Below are positions 43,689-52,261 of a stretch of DNA of 52,756 nt, one piece after another. A program made the translations under genes and the position numbers. The notes beneath the pieces were generated by a model. That model saw only the letters and a list, made by a program, of their open reading frames with translations. It did not search any database and had not been told where the DNA came from. Numbering within the stretch: the stretch's first letter is position 1; each line of letters begins with the position of its first letter. This stretch comes from an uncultured Hungatella sp. (GTDB lineage Bacteria; Bacillota; Clostridia; Lachnospirales; Lachnospiraceae). The DNA lies in NCBI GenBank assembly GCA_947066955.1, contig CAMTAF010000010.1, forward strand, positions 1 to 52,756, in the 5' to 3' direction.

Positions 43689-44618
43689 CTATTTCTTAAC
43701 ATCGATTTTTGCGGCCCGCTCGTAACCCGTATACACCTGGGCAGTAAAATACGCGGCTTTTGCCTGCTTTATCTGGTAACTGGCAAAAGTTTCTTCCTCC
43801 GTCCCATTGCCTGCCGCTGCCTTTTCCTCATCTTCCTTGGCCCATCTGGCCTCCTCGTCTAAAATGGCCCTCATGATGCTTCCCTCTTCCGCGGCGTCAT
43901 CCTCAAGTACTTCTTCCGCGGTCTCCTTTTTCGCCCGTTCCACATCCCTCTGTTCTATTTCGTATTCCCCGGCTTCTTTAGCCGATTTGTCCTGACTGGT
44001 TTTCTGATCCTGAAGGGATTTTAGGGTTAACCCGAGGCCGGCTTTTTCGGTTCCTTCCCCGTTTTCTTGTTCCTGACTCCTGGTCCCGGAGGGGAGCATT
44101 TTATATTCCCGGCTTTTGACAAACTCGTGCATGCCGTCGTCAAGAGCCGCTGCCCTCATGTGCTCCATCTTGAGCAGCTCCCGTTTCTTCTCGCTGGAAA
44201 GACCAGGGACCTTCCGGATCGTCCGGATCCGCTCCACCGCCGCTGACGCGTACCTGGCTTTCAGCTGCTCCACCTCATCCTTAGTCTGGCAGGCTTCCAA
44301 AGCTTTCTCGTAAACCTTTCGCTCCTGTAAAATCGTCTTGGCCTTCTGGTAAGTAGTGGGGTCATATGCTTTTAAATATGCCATCTCCTCGGCGCTGAGC
44401 TTTTTCCCGGCATTGAGCTTGATCTCAATATCCATCTCCATCTGGCCGGAACGCTTGGGCGGTTCCTTGTCCTCCTCCACTTTGTTTTGGAAAGAATTGT
44501 CCACAAATTCAGGCTCATCCGGCGCGTAATCCCCTGTCTCCTGCCTTTCCTTCCACCGTGCTGCCAGCTCCATATTTTTCGCATAAGCATTTAATGAAGT
44601 AACCATCATAATTCCCAT
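43689..44618 (-). CDS. Charged coiled-coil protein, conserved in Lachnospiraceae, function unknown
   Basis: A 309 aa protein, very rich in Lys and Glu with long predicted helices. The N-terminal LNAYAKNMELAARWKERQET and LNAGKKLSAEEMAYLKAYDP blocks are familiar from hypothetical proteins of this family of bacteria. No signal peptide, membrane helix or enzyme motif. A strong SD (AGGAAGGGGGAG) at ATG 44618; ATG 44609 is possible. A stand-alone gene. Confidence 0.75.
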   Translation of the reverse strand: MGIMMVTSLNAYAKNMELAARWKERQETGDYAPDEPEFVDNSFQNKVEEDKEPPKRSGQMEMDIEIKLNAGKKLSAEEMAYLKAYDPTTYQKAKTILQERKVYEKALEACQTKDEVEQLKARYASAAVERIRTIRKVPGLSSEKKRELLKMEHMRAAALDDGMHEFVKSREYKMLPSGTRSQEQENGEGTEKAGLGLTLKSLQDQKTSQDKSAKEAGEYEIEQRDVERAKKETAEEVLEDDAAEEGSIMRAILDEEARWAKEDEEKAAAGNGTEEETFASYQIKQAKAAYFTAQVYTGYERAAKIDVKK

Positions 44619-45042
44619 AAAACTCCCCCTTCCTCATCCGGCTGTACCTGCAGTGTTTTATTTATATATCGTCGGAGTGTTGATAATCTTAATCTGTGGA
44701 TAGGTGTTATAGTATTTGGCGTGCGTTTTTCTAAAATCTAACTATACTTATTTAGTGAGATGACATATAATGGAGCCAGTGACAAACAGAAGCCAAAACT
44801 GCACCTGATGATTCATGTCAAATATGAAAACTTTATCAATAAAATTTAGCATAATGGTATGGTAAACCACCAGAAAGTATGGTAAACTCATACACAGAAT
44901 AGCTCTTCTGGTGGTTTGTGCCTTTCTTAAGTGTGGTAACTTAAAGATATCACAAATCCATACAGAAGGGTTATTTTTTTACATAGAATTTTTTTGAGTG
45001 ACCGCAAGACTGCCTCCGGCGATTGGAAGGAGAAATGATAGT
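44619..45042. other. 424-bp AT-rich intergenic region with a promoter relic and an inverted repeat
   Basis: 44744-44797 matches 51499-51552 at roughly 80% and contains a TATAAT (44766-44771) with no gene after it. A perfect 12-bp inverted repeat (AAACCACCAGAA 44864-44875, complement 44906-44917) follows. No ORF is called. Confidence 0.5.
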
Positions 45043-46683
45043 ATGAATATTTTGGTGATAAACGGAAGCCCAAGAGGAGCCGACAGCAATACCTACCGGC
45101 TGACATCTGCGTTTCTGGATGGAATAAAGCAAGGGATTCAGGATTTTCAGACAAAGGAGCTTTTTGTCAACCGTATAAATATTAAACCCTGCCTGGGCTG
45201 CTTTTCGTGCTGGAAGCGCACCCCCGGACAATGCTGCATACAGGATGATATGCGGCAAGTCATTCAGGGTCTGCTCTGGGCGGACATCACGATATGGAGT
45301 TTTCCTCTATATTATTTTTCGGTTCCCGGTTCCCTAAAAAACCTTATTGACCGCCAGTTACCCATGCTTCTTCCCTTCATGGAAGAAAGAGAGGGACAGA
45401 TCGGAAATGGAAACCATCCCTCACGATACGATATGAGCGGAAAAAGAACAGTGGTGATTTCTACTTGTGGCTTTTATACGGCAAAGGGAAATTATGACGG
45501 TGTGCGCAGCCTTTTTGACCATCTCCATGGGCGGGGAAATTATACCACCATTTTTTGTGGTCAAGGCGAATTATTTCGGGTGCCGGAACTGTCTGCGCGC
45601 ACTGACGAATATCTTTCGTATGTAAGACAAGCAGGACAACAGTATATAAAGGGCGGCATTTCCAGAGAAATTCAGGAACAGCTTGACCAGCTCTTGCTGC
45701 CCAGGGAAACTTTTGAGGCCTGCGCTGACGCGAGCTGGGGGATTGACAGGGACAGCGCGGAAACAGAAGGAACTGCCGCAAAAAAGGAGTCTGACGCGCT
45801 GATTTTCACAAGGCAGATGGCGGCGCTTTATTGCAAAGAAAACTATCCCGGCAAAGATATGGTGCTGGAAATGCACTACACGGATGCGGAGGAAAGCTAT
45901 CAAATCCTGCTGGGAAAGGATGGCAGCCATGTTTATACAGACGGGTCTTTAACAGCCACCACAAAGATTGAAACGCCGGTCACTGTATGGCGCTCGATTG
46001 CAGCCGGAGAAATTCAGGGCGACGAAGCCATGATGCAAGGGCTGTATAAGGTAAAAGGAGATTTTTCCTTGATGCTGAAATGGGACACCTATTTCGGCGG
46101 TTCGCGGCCGCAGATGAGACAGGAAGAAGCACCTTTGCCACAGAAGAACACCAATATGAACATAATGCTCATTCCATGGATTGTTTTATGGATAGCCACC
46201 GGGATTCACAGGCAAGGGGGAAGTCTTATGAGCATCCTTGTATGCGCGCTGGTTCCCCTTATTTTCTACGGAAACCGAAAGACAATGTATGATATTTTGA
46301 CAAATACTTTGGTAACCGGTTTTTCTGTAATGATGCTGGCCGGGTGCTCGGAAAAATGGATGCTGCCGCTGTCGTATCTTTCCTTTGGCGCGATGTGGCT
46401 TGTGTCCTGTCTTGCAAAAATACCTCTTACGGCTCATTATTCCATGAACAGCTACGGCGGCGAGGAGGCTTTACAAAATGCGCTCTTTCTAAAGACCAAC
46501 CGCATTTTGACCATGCTTTGGGGCGTTCTTTACCTGTTTACATCCGTTTTTACCTGGCTGCTGATGCGGACCCCTGTCAGCAGCTTTGTCGGGCTTATCA
46601 ATTCTGTATTGCCGATCTTTATGGGAATTTTTACTGTGTGGTTCCAGAAGTGGTATCCGGCAAAGGTGGCGGGGGGACAGTAA
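45043..46683 (+). CDS. NADPH-dependent FMN reductase-like, SCP2-like and membrane domain fusion
   Basis: About 546 aa. Residues 1-195 are a flavodoxin-like oxidoreductase (NILVINGSPRGADSNTYRLT phosphate loop, CLGCFSCWK, FPLYYFSVPGSLKNLIDR). Residues 250-365 look like an SCP2 sterol-binding fold (VWRSIAAGEIQGDEAMMQGL, KVKGDFSLMLKW). The C-terminal 170 residues carry about six membrane helices. The start at 45043 has SD GGAAGGAG; the upstream frame to 44998 lacks support. It may couple flavin redox chemistry to a lipid-like substrate at the membrane. The combination is known in Clostridia; the substrate is unknown. Confidence 0.85.
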   Translation: MNILVINGSPRGADSNTYRLTSAFLDGIKQGIQDFQTKELFVNRINIKPCLGCFSCWKRTPGQCCIQDDMRQVIQGLLWADITIWSFPLYYFSVPGSLKNLIDRQLPMLLPFMEEREGQIGNGNHPSRYDMSGKRTVVISTCGFYTAKGNYDGVRSLFDHLHGRGNYTTIFCGQGELFRVPELSARTDEYLSYVRQAGQQYIKGGISREIQEQLDQLLLPRETFEACADASWGIDRDSAETEGTAAKKESDALIFTRQMAALYCKENYPGKDMVLEMHYTDAEESYQILLGKDGSHVYTDGSLTATTKIETPVTVWRSIAAGEIQGDEAMMQGLYKVKGDFSLMLKWDTYFGGSRPQMRQEEAPLPQKNTNMNIMLIPWIVLWIATGIHRQGGSLMSILVCALVPLIFYGNRKTMYDILTNTLVTGFSVMMLAGCSEKWMLPLSYLSFGAMWLVSCLAKIPLTAHYSMNSYGGEEALQNALFLKTNRILTMLWGVLYLFTSVFTWLLMRTPVSSFVGLINSVLPIFMGIFTVWFQKWYPAKVAGGQ

Positions 46684-46843
46684 AAGGTGGATAGCAGGTG
46701 AAGAATGCTTATTATATGTCCTTTTGTCGCATACGGATGGATAGATGATGGTGCCACGAAGGGCAGGACATGAAGGATTGAAATATTTGTGAATTATTCA
46801 ACAATTATATTGGAATTTTAATAAAAATATTGTAAAAAAACGA

Positions 46844-46872
46844 TTGAAAAAACAAAATTTATCACATATACT
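46844..46872 (+). promoter_or_regulatory. Promoter of RloAB pair 2
   Basis: TTGAAA (46844-46849), 17 bases, TATACT (46867-46872). Transcription from here places both 87-bp repeats in the 5' leader of the operon. Confidence 0.7.
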
Positions 46873-46888
46873 ATTGACATGAGGATTA

Positions 46889-47062
46889 GGAGGAAGGCAA
46901 GCGCGAAGCGCTTTTAGGATGCCTTCCGACGACTTGGCAGGTGACGCAGAGCGGCGCGTGCCGATACCGGAAAAGGGAGGAAGGCAAGCGCGAAGCGCTT
47001 TTAGGATGCCTTCCGACGACTTGGCAGGTGACGCGCAGCGGCGCGTGCCGACACCAAAAAAG
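46889..47062 (+). repeat. Tandem pair of 87-bp palindromic repeats in the rloAB leader
   Basis: Units 46889-46975 and 46976-47062 are nearly identical, differing mainly in the last 45 bases. Each has GGAGGAAGGCAAGCGC folding with GCGCTTTTAGGATGCCTTCC, then a second hairpin GGCAGGTG...GCGCGTGCC. Same family as 14064-14152 and 1-34. Confidence 0.88.
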
Positions 47063-47080
47063 TAGAAGGAGGTGAAAACT

Positions 47081-48424
47081 ATGTTGATTAGATTTGCCGT
47101 TGAGAACTACAATTCATTTAAAGGGCAGCAAGTATTTAGCATGGCCGCAGGAAAACAAACAAGACACCCCTCTCACTGTTTTACCGTGAATGGAAAACGT
47201 TTGTTAAAGAGTAGCTTCTTCTTTGGAGCAAATGCATCTGGAAAATCAAATTTTGTGCGTGCATTGGACCTTATGCGTCGAGTAACTTTATTGGGGGCAA
47301 AGGCGATGCGATATAATGATCGCTTTTTCCGTATCGATCCAGTGTGCAAAGAAAAGCCAGGGATTTTCCAAATTGACTTTATTGCTGAGCAGACGATTTT
47401 CTCATATGGTTTTGCAATTAACTACTTGACGCGCGAGTTTTGTGCAGAATGGCTTTACCGCATAGATTCTTCGGACAAGGAAACCTGTATTTTTGAGCGA
47501 GAACAAGGAAAGCATATTATAAGCGGCTTGCGACTGGATAAGAATTCCAAACTTCGATTCAACATTTACTGTGAAGATTTAAAGGCAGATGAATTGCTTT
47601 TGAAGGAAGTTGGTAACAAGAAAATCGACGAAAACTCTGGCTTGTATGATTTTGTTTCTGCGTATGAATGGTTTAAAAACCTAATCATTGTATACCCGGG
47701 CTCTCATGTTTATAAAAAAAATGATTTTTTCTTAAATCCGGTATCCAGTACTGATTCTATGATCGATATGCTCAGGGCCTTTGATACAGGAATAGAGGAA
47801 ATCACAAAAGGAAAGCAATTGGCAGAAAAAGCATTTTCTTTTTTGCCTGATGAGGTCAAAAAGAATGTTTTGAACAGTATAGAACAAAGCATGAGAAGCG
47901 AACATCAAGATAGAGCTCACTGCAAAATTGAAATTGGTGATTATCAGTTCGAAATTTCCATTGAAGATGGAGAAATTGTTGCAGAGAAAATCATGCTGGA
48001 TCATGGAAACCCGACAGAATTATTCGAACTTTCCGACGAATCAGATGGGACAAAACGCTTGTTTGACTTAATTCCACTGTACGAATTTGGTCAAAAAGGA
48101 AAAATTATTGTTATTGACGAACTTGATCGAAGTTTTCATTCAAAGCTTACTGAGGAATATATCAGACGTTTTTTCGAAATCACAAAGGGAAAACCTTGCC
48201 AATTAATTTGTACAACCCATGATCTAAATCTGATGGATTTACGAATACTTCGCCAAGATGAGATTTGGTTTATCGAACGTGAAATGGATCACAGCTCAAA
48301 AATATATTCTTTGAGTGATTACAAACAGAGATTTGATAAAAACATATTAAATGACTACCTAATTGGCAGATATGGCGCCATACCATGTTTTCAAGACAAC
48401 GAATGGAAGGTGGATAGTGAATGA
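47081..48424 (+). CDS. RloA/AbiLi-like AAA ATPase of defence pair 2
   Basis: About 447 aa. MLIRFAVENYNSFKGQQVFS and Walker A FFGANASGKSNFVRAL, a conserved SDGTKRLFDLIPL, Walker B KIIVIDELDRSFHSKL and the TTHDLNLMDL switch. Same family as the first pair's ATPase but only distantly alike outside the motifs. ATG 47081 has SD AAGGAGGTG; a GTG nine bases upstream is inside the SD. It overlaps the RloB gene by four bases. AT-rich. The operon leader carries two structured repeats. Confidence 0.87.
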   Translation: MLIRFAVENYNSFKGQQVFSMAAGKQTRHPSHCFTVNGKRLLKSSFFFGANASGKSNFVRALDLMRRVTLLGAKAMRYNDRFFRIDPVCKEKPGIFQIDFIAEQTIFSYGFAINYLTREFCAEWLYRIDSSDKETCIFEREQGKHIISGLRLDKNSKLRFNIYCEDLKADELLLKEVGNKKIDENSGLYDFVSAYEWFKNLIIVYPGSHVYKKNDFFLNPVSSTDSMIDMLRAFDTGIEEITKGKQLAEKAFSFLPDEVKKNVLNSIEQSMRSEHQDRAHCKIEIGDYQFEISIEDGEIVAEKIMLDHGNPTELFELSDESDGTKRLFDLIPLYEFGQKGKIIVIDELDRSFHSKLTEEYIRRFFEITKGKPCQLICTTHDLNLMDLRILRQDEIWFIEREMDHSSKIYSLSDYKQRFDKNILNDYLIGRYGAIPCFQDNEWKVDSE

Positions 48425-49278
48425 GTTTATCTTACCGACTGGGTAGTAGTTCACTGTTTGTCCGTACTCACGAAGATTCCGTAGAACCAAAACGTGTTGT
48501 TTTCCTCTCTACAGAGGGGACGAAGACAGAAGTGTGTTATTTTAATTTTATTGAAAGATACAGAGAACAACTTGGAATTGATGCAATAGTTCATATTGAG
48601 GTGCTGCGAAGATATGACACTAACAGTGATCCAGAACATGTATTGGAGTTGTTGGAGGAATATATTCAATTCAGAGAAAATAAGATGTTTGAGAAAATAG
48701 TTGACTCGCTTAATTTAAAAAATTATTCGACAGAGTTTATAAGATCTTATTTAGAAAACTCTTCCGGTATTTCTGAAAAAGAACGCAATAAATTCAAAGC
48801 AGTTTTGCGCGAAGAACAGCTTGATCTTCTGTATCTTAATTTTCTTAACAAGTATCAAGGAAAAGATGATTCGTTTGGCATTGTCATAGACAGGGATTGC
48901 GGCAGCCATTCTGTTGAACAGATGAATAGAGTTGTGGGAAAATGCAAGGAGAAGAATTATTTATGCTATATTACAAATCCTTGTATGGAATTTTGGCAAC
49001 TTCTACACGTCTCAGATGTTGCCTCAGAATACTCCGAATCGTTAGAAGATATTCTCAGGAATGAGTTGGATGAAAAGAAAAACTCTTTTGTCAGCAATTT
49101 GCTATATGAGAAAACAGGACAGCGGAAAGCAATTCAGGCAAAAACTTTTGAAAAGTTTTATTTACCCAATATAGACTTAGCGATAGAACGAGCAAAGGGG
49201 TTTGCGTCAAGGGACCAGTTGCTAGAAAAACTGGGGTCAAACTTGTGGGAATTGATTGAGCTTTTGCGAGAAAAATAA
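48421..49278 (+). CDS. RloB-like TOPRIM protein of defence pair 2
   Basis: A 285 aa protein with the RloB pattern: VVFLSTEGTKTEVCYFNFIE (TOPRIM Glu), a central helical insertion, DxD in IVIDRDCGSH, and ITNPCMEFWQLLHVSD, equivalent to the NPCFExWLLLH block of RloB. The start overlaps the ATPase stop (ATGA), so translation is coupled. Predicted nuclease effector of an RloAB/AbiL-type anti-phage system. Confidence 0.86.
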   Translation: MSLSYRLGSSSLFVRTHEDSVEPKRVVFLSTEGTKTEVCYFNFIERYREQLGIDAIVHIEVLRRYDTNSDPEHVLELLEEYIQFRENKMFEKIVDSLNLKNYSTEFIRSYLENSSGISEKERNKFKAVLREEQLDLLYLNFLNKYQGKDDSFGIVIDRDCGSHSVEQMNRVVGKCKEKNYLCYITNPCMEFWQLLHVSDVASEYSESLEDILRNELDEKKNSFVSNLLYEKTGQRKAIQAKTFEKFYLPNIDLAIERAKGFASRDQLLEKLGSNLWELIELLREK

Positions 49279-49325
49279 CTATGTATAGATAACGCAAGCT
49301 TGGGATTCGTGAGGAAAGAATTACT

Positions 49326-49805
49326 ATGGATATCACACTAGTGAGAATAGGCATTGAAGATGCAGAAAAATTGTGGAAGATGCAAGTAAGAGCGTTTAAG
49401 GAATTATATGACAAGTATCAAGATACAGAGACCAGCCCTGCGGCAGAGCCTATGGACAAAATAATGATAAGATTAAAACAGCCATTTACTTACTATTATT
49501 TTATCATTGCAAATAACATAGCAGTAGGCGCCATAAGAGTTGTTGATAAACATGAATATGGTGTAGCCAAGCGGATATCACCTGTTTTTGTAATGCCAGA
49601 ATACAGAAATAGGGGATTAGCGCAGAAAGCAATAAAGTTAGCAGAAGAAAAACATGGATGTTCTGATTGGGAATTGGATACTATATTGGAGGAAAAAGGC
49701 AACTGTTATTTATATGAGAAAATGGGATACCGTCAAACAGGGGAGCTTAAAGTGATAAACGAAAAAATGACATTGGTATCCTATAAAAAGGGCACATCAA
49801 TATAA
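49326..49805 (+). CDS. GNAT-family N-acetyltransferase
   Basis: A 159 aa protein. VGAIRVVDK, then the acetyl-CoA motif A VMPEYRNRGLAQKAIKLAE (R/Q-x-x-G-x-G/A type) and NCYLYEKMGYRQTGEL near the end. Substrate unknown. SD GAGGAAAG before the ATG. Forty-seven bases after the rloB gene but probably an independent cargo gene. Confidence 0.88.
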   Translation: MDITLVRIGIEDAEKLWKMQVRAFKELYDKYQDTETSPAAEPMDKIMIRLKQPFTYYYFIIANNIAVGAIRVVDKHEYGVAKRISPVFVMPEYRNRGLAQKAIKLAEEKHGCSDWELDTILEEKGNCYLYEKMGYRQTGELKVINEKMTLVSYKKGTSI

Positions 49806-49889
49806 CGGGAAATTTTTCAAATTGCCTATTGACCCTCACGGAACGTCATGGGTTAAAGTGGAACTATCAGGAACAGGAGGCCAACAGCT

Positions 49890-50737
49890 ATGAGGACAGT
49901 AAAAGAAGTATCAAATTTAACAGGCATCAGCGTGCGCACGCTCCACTATTATGATGAAATCGGACTGTTAAAGCCGACTGATAAAAGTGAAGCGGGATAC
50001 CGGCTTTATGACGATAAAGCATTGGAAACATTACAGCAGGTATTGTTCTTCCGTGAGTTTGATATTCCTTTGAAAGAAATCAAAGCGATTATGGCAAATC
50101 CGACTCTTGACAGAAACCAGATTTTACAAATGCAGAGGAAAATGCTGACAGCTAAAAAAGAGCGCATGGAACGCCTGATTGCCAGCATTGACGACATCCT
50201 GAAAGGAGAAAACAAAATGGATTTTGCAGTTTTCAGCAAAACAGAGATTGAAGAAATGTTCCAGACTATGCTTGAACATATGCCGGAGGATATGAGAAAC
50301 ATCGCAATAAAGGAATTTGGAAGCATCGAACACTGGAAAGAGCATTATATGGAAGTCGTATCTTCTGAAAAAGTGCAGAAAGGCTATGCAAAAGTAGTTG
50401 AATGGTATGGCGGAAAGATAAGTTTTTATCTGTTGCCCAGAATCCCGTCAGCAAAGAAGTCGCAGAAAGCTACACCAAACGGATTGAAGCAATATTGCAA
50501 AAACTGATTGCCAAACAAAATTGTGCCGTGGATTCTTTTGAAGTAAAAGAGATTGTCGGAGAATACGGCTTTGTTATGAAACAGTTCTCACAGATAAAAG
50601 AGGAAAAAGGATTCATGCTGGCACAGGCACAATATTACCGCAATGAAAAAATCAAACCCATGACAGATGAAAAGTATGGGAAAGGGGCTTCCGATTTTTT
50701 TGCGGAGGCGATTGAATCTTTTTATGGGAAAGAATAA
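49890..50737 (+). pseudogene. MerR/TipA-like regulator split by a frameshift
   Basis: Residues 1-70 are a MerR winged helix (TVKEVSNLTGISVRTLHYYD, IGLLKPTDKSEAGYRLYDD) followed by the dimer coiled coil and a TipAS-type ligand domain. The frame breaks near 50411-50417: frame 1 reads WYGGK then goes off family, while the next frame continues DKFLSVAQNPVSKEV through to FYGKE at 50737. Loss of one base (GGAAAGATAAG where GGAAAGGATAAG is expected) explains it. Either a real pseudogene or an assembly error. A terminator follows. Confidence 0.8.
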
Positions 50738-50766
50738 TTAAATATCTGCCATCAATGATAGCAAAG

Positions 50767-50799
50767 AGCAGGAAATCTGAAAGGGTATCCTGCTTTTTT
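50767..50799 (+). terminator. Rho-independent terminator after the MerR gene
   Basis: AGCAGGA and TCCTGCT form a 7-bp stem with a 14-base loop, followed directly by TTTTT. Confidence 0.8.
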
Positions 50800-50929
50800 G
50801 TGCACATGGGGCGGGAGCAAGAAGGATGCACACTTGCCGCACCAGGATTTGCAATTATAAAACCAGAAAGAAGAGGTATAAAATTGCGATAACTCGCAAA
50901 AATTTTCATTAAGAGTTGTAAAAGCCAGA

Positions 50930-51247
50930 ATGAAACAGGATGGCTGGAATGAATATATGCTTTATGGCGGATTACCTCCTATCATGAATCTTTCAGGCCC
51001 GGAGGAAAAGATTCCTGCCGAGAGTCTGCTTGCTATGATTGACAGGAAACCGCTGAAAGACCACATGGAAGCGGTCGGACACAAGGAAGCCTTTGATTTT
51101 GTGGGGGACTTGGTAAAGGATCAGGTGCCGTTATCGGAAAGTATTATTAAACAGATCCATTATCTGGTGTTAACAGATAAAAGGGATGATCGAGGCGTTT
51201 ACAGAAGAGTTCCGGTAAGAATTATGGGTGCAAAGCATGAACCATAA
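50930..51247 (+). pseudogene. Chimeric remnant: DUF4143-ATPase piece joined to a Fic-protein N-terminus
   Basis: The first 20 codons contain EYMLYGGLPPI, a block from DUF4143-type AAA ATPases (compare EYALYGGMPLV at 41640-41672 in this window). From about residue 48, AFDFVGDLVKDQVPLSESII and DRGVYRRVPVRIMGAKHEP match the N-terminal region of Fic-family proteins, lacking the HxFx(D/E)GNGR core. A deletion junction between two genes is the simplest reading. Confidence 0.6.
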
Positions 51248-51563
51248 GTCTGTTTAGAATATTTTACTTGTGCAGATATAAGTATGAGGACAAGTAAGTG
51301 GTGCGCTTACAATATTGTAATTCCAGCTATGCCTCCTTATGATGAAAGGTTTATCATAAAAAAAGGAATTTTTTGTAAAATTTATTTCCTCTGGAAAGAA
51401 CAGGAACGAAGCAGGAACTCCTTTTTTATAATATCTGTAAAAGTGGGAAAATACCCCTTTGTGGGCTTTCCGCCCGACAAGTTTTCCGAAATCCGGCTAT
51501 ACTTTTTCAATGAGATAGTATATAATGAAGTCAGTGAAAAATCGGAAGTTGTGGAGATATATA
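51248..51563. other. AT-rich intergenic stretch with the promoter of the SnoaL-like gene
   Basis: TATAAT at 51521-51526 inside a segment similar to 44744-44797. A plus-strand frame from 51284 has no SD or family resemblance and is not called. Confidence 0.4.
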
Positions 51564-51893
51564 ATGAAGAATAAAGACATTGTAAAATATTTCTATGAAG
51601 TAATTGTTTCAGAAAATTTACTTGATGAACTTTCTAAATACATATCAGAGGATTGTGTGCAGAGAGATGGCGAAAAAGAAATATTCATAGGAATAGACGG
51701 AATGAAGCAACATCTTGCTATTATGAGGGGAACGCACAAAGGAGAATTTATTGGAATAACACCTACGAATAAGGTGTTGGAAATTACAGGGGTGGATATT
51801 GATAAAGTCATAGACGGAAAAATTGTTGAACATGGCGGTGCTGCGAATACCTTTGAAACCTTTTTTGAACATCATTTGATTAAACCTGTATAA
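51564..51893 (+). CDS. SnoaL-like / NTF2-fold ester cyclase family protein
   Basis: A 109 aa protein. FYEVIVSENLLDELSKYISE, then GIDGMKQHLAIMRG and a C-terminal IDGKIVEHGGAANTFETFF strand pair fit the SnoaL polyketide-cyclase-like NTF2 fold, in which the pocket His/Asp vary with the substrate. Function not predictable. ATG 51564 has SD GGAG; the frame upstream to 51525 covers the promoter region and is not translated. Confidence 0.78.
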   Translation: MKNKDIVKYFYEVIVSENLLDELSKYISEDCVQRDGEKEIFIGIDGMKQHLAIMRGTHKGEFIGITPTNKVLEITGVDIDKVIDGKIVEHGGAANTFETFFEHHLIKPV

Positions 51894-51919
51894 ATACAAA
51901 TTCCAGTTGGAGAATAAAT

Positions 51920-52261
51920 ATGAGTGAGATTCATCGAATAAAATGCGGTAATGTTAATTGCTATATTATTGAAAATGGAACAAATGGAATATTGGTGGAT
52001 ACAGGAAAAAAAGAGTTTATTGACAAGGTAATTGAATCATGTAAATCTTATCAATCGCTGGCTGCTACGAATATTTTAGGGAGAATCGTTTTATCGGTGT
52101 CCCTCAAGGAATTTGCAGGTCGCTCTATGCCGGGATTTAAGCCCAATGTATCATTGCATAATGATGACAGTTTATCTAATTACGGAATAAATGCACGTAT
52201 CATTTTTCACACAAAAAGATATAATGATTACAACAACTGCGAAAGGAGAGATTTACTATGA
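51920..52261 (+). pseudogene. Metallo-beta-lactamase-fold hydrolase with internal deletion
   Basis: The N-terminus (VNCYIIENGTNGILVDTGKK) and later part (NILGRIVLSVSL, DSLSNYGINARII) are typical MBL-fold segments. The HxHxDH metal-binding region that should lie between residues 45 and 55 is missing, and after ARII the frame fails to give the PGHTxGS block and ends. A non-functional remnant is likely. Confidence 0.65.

Noticed and set aside
46889..47062. CRISPR array
   Set aside because: Only two adjacent 87-bp units without spacers, and no cas genes.
51284..51574. A 96-codon plus-strand frame
   Set aside because: No SD, covers the promoter of the next gene and overlaps its start.
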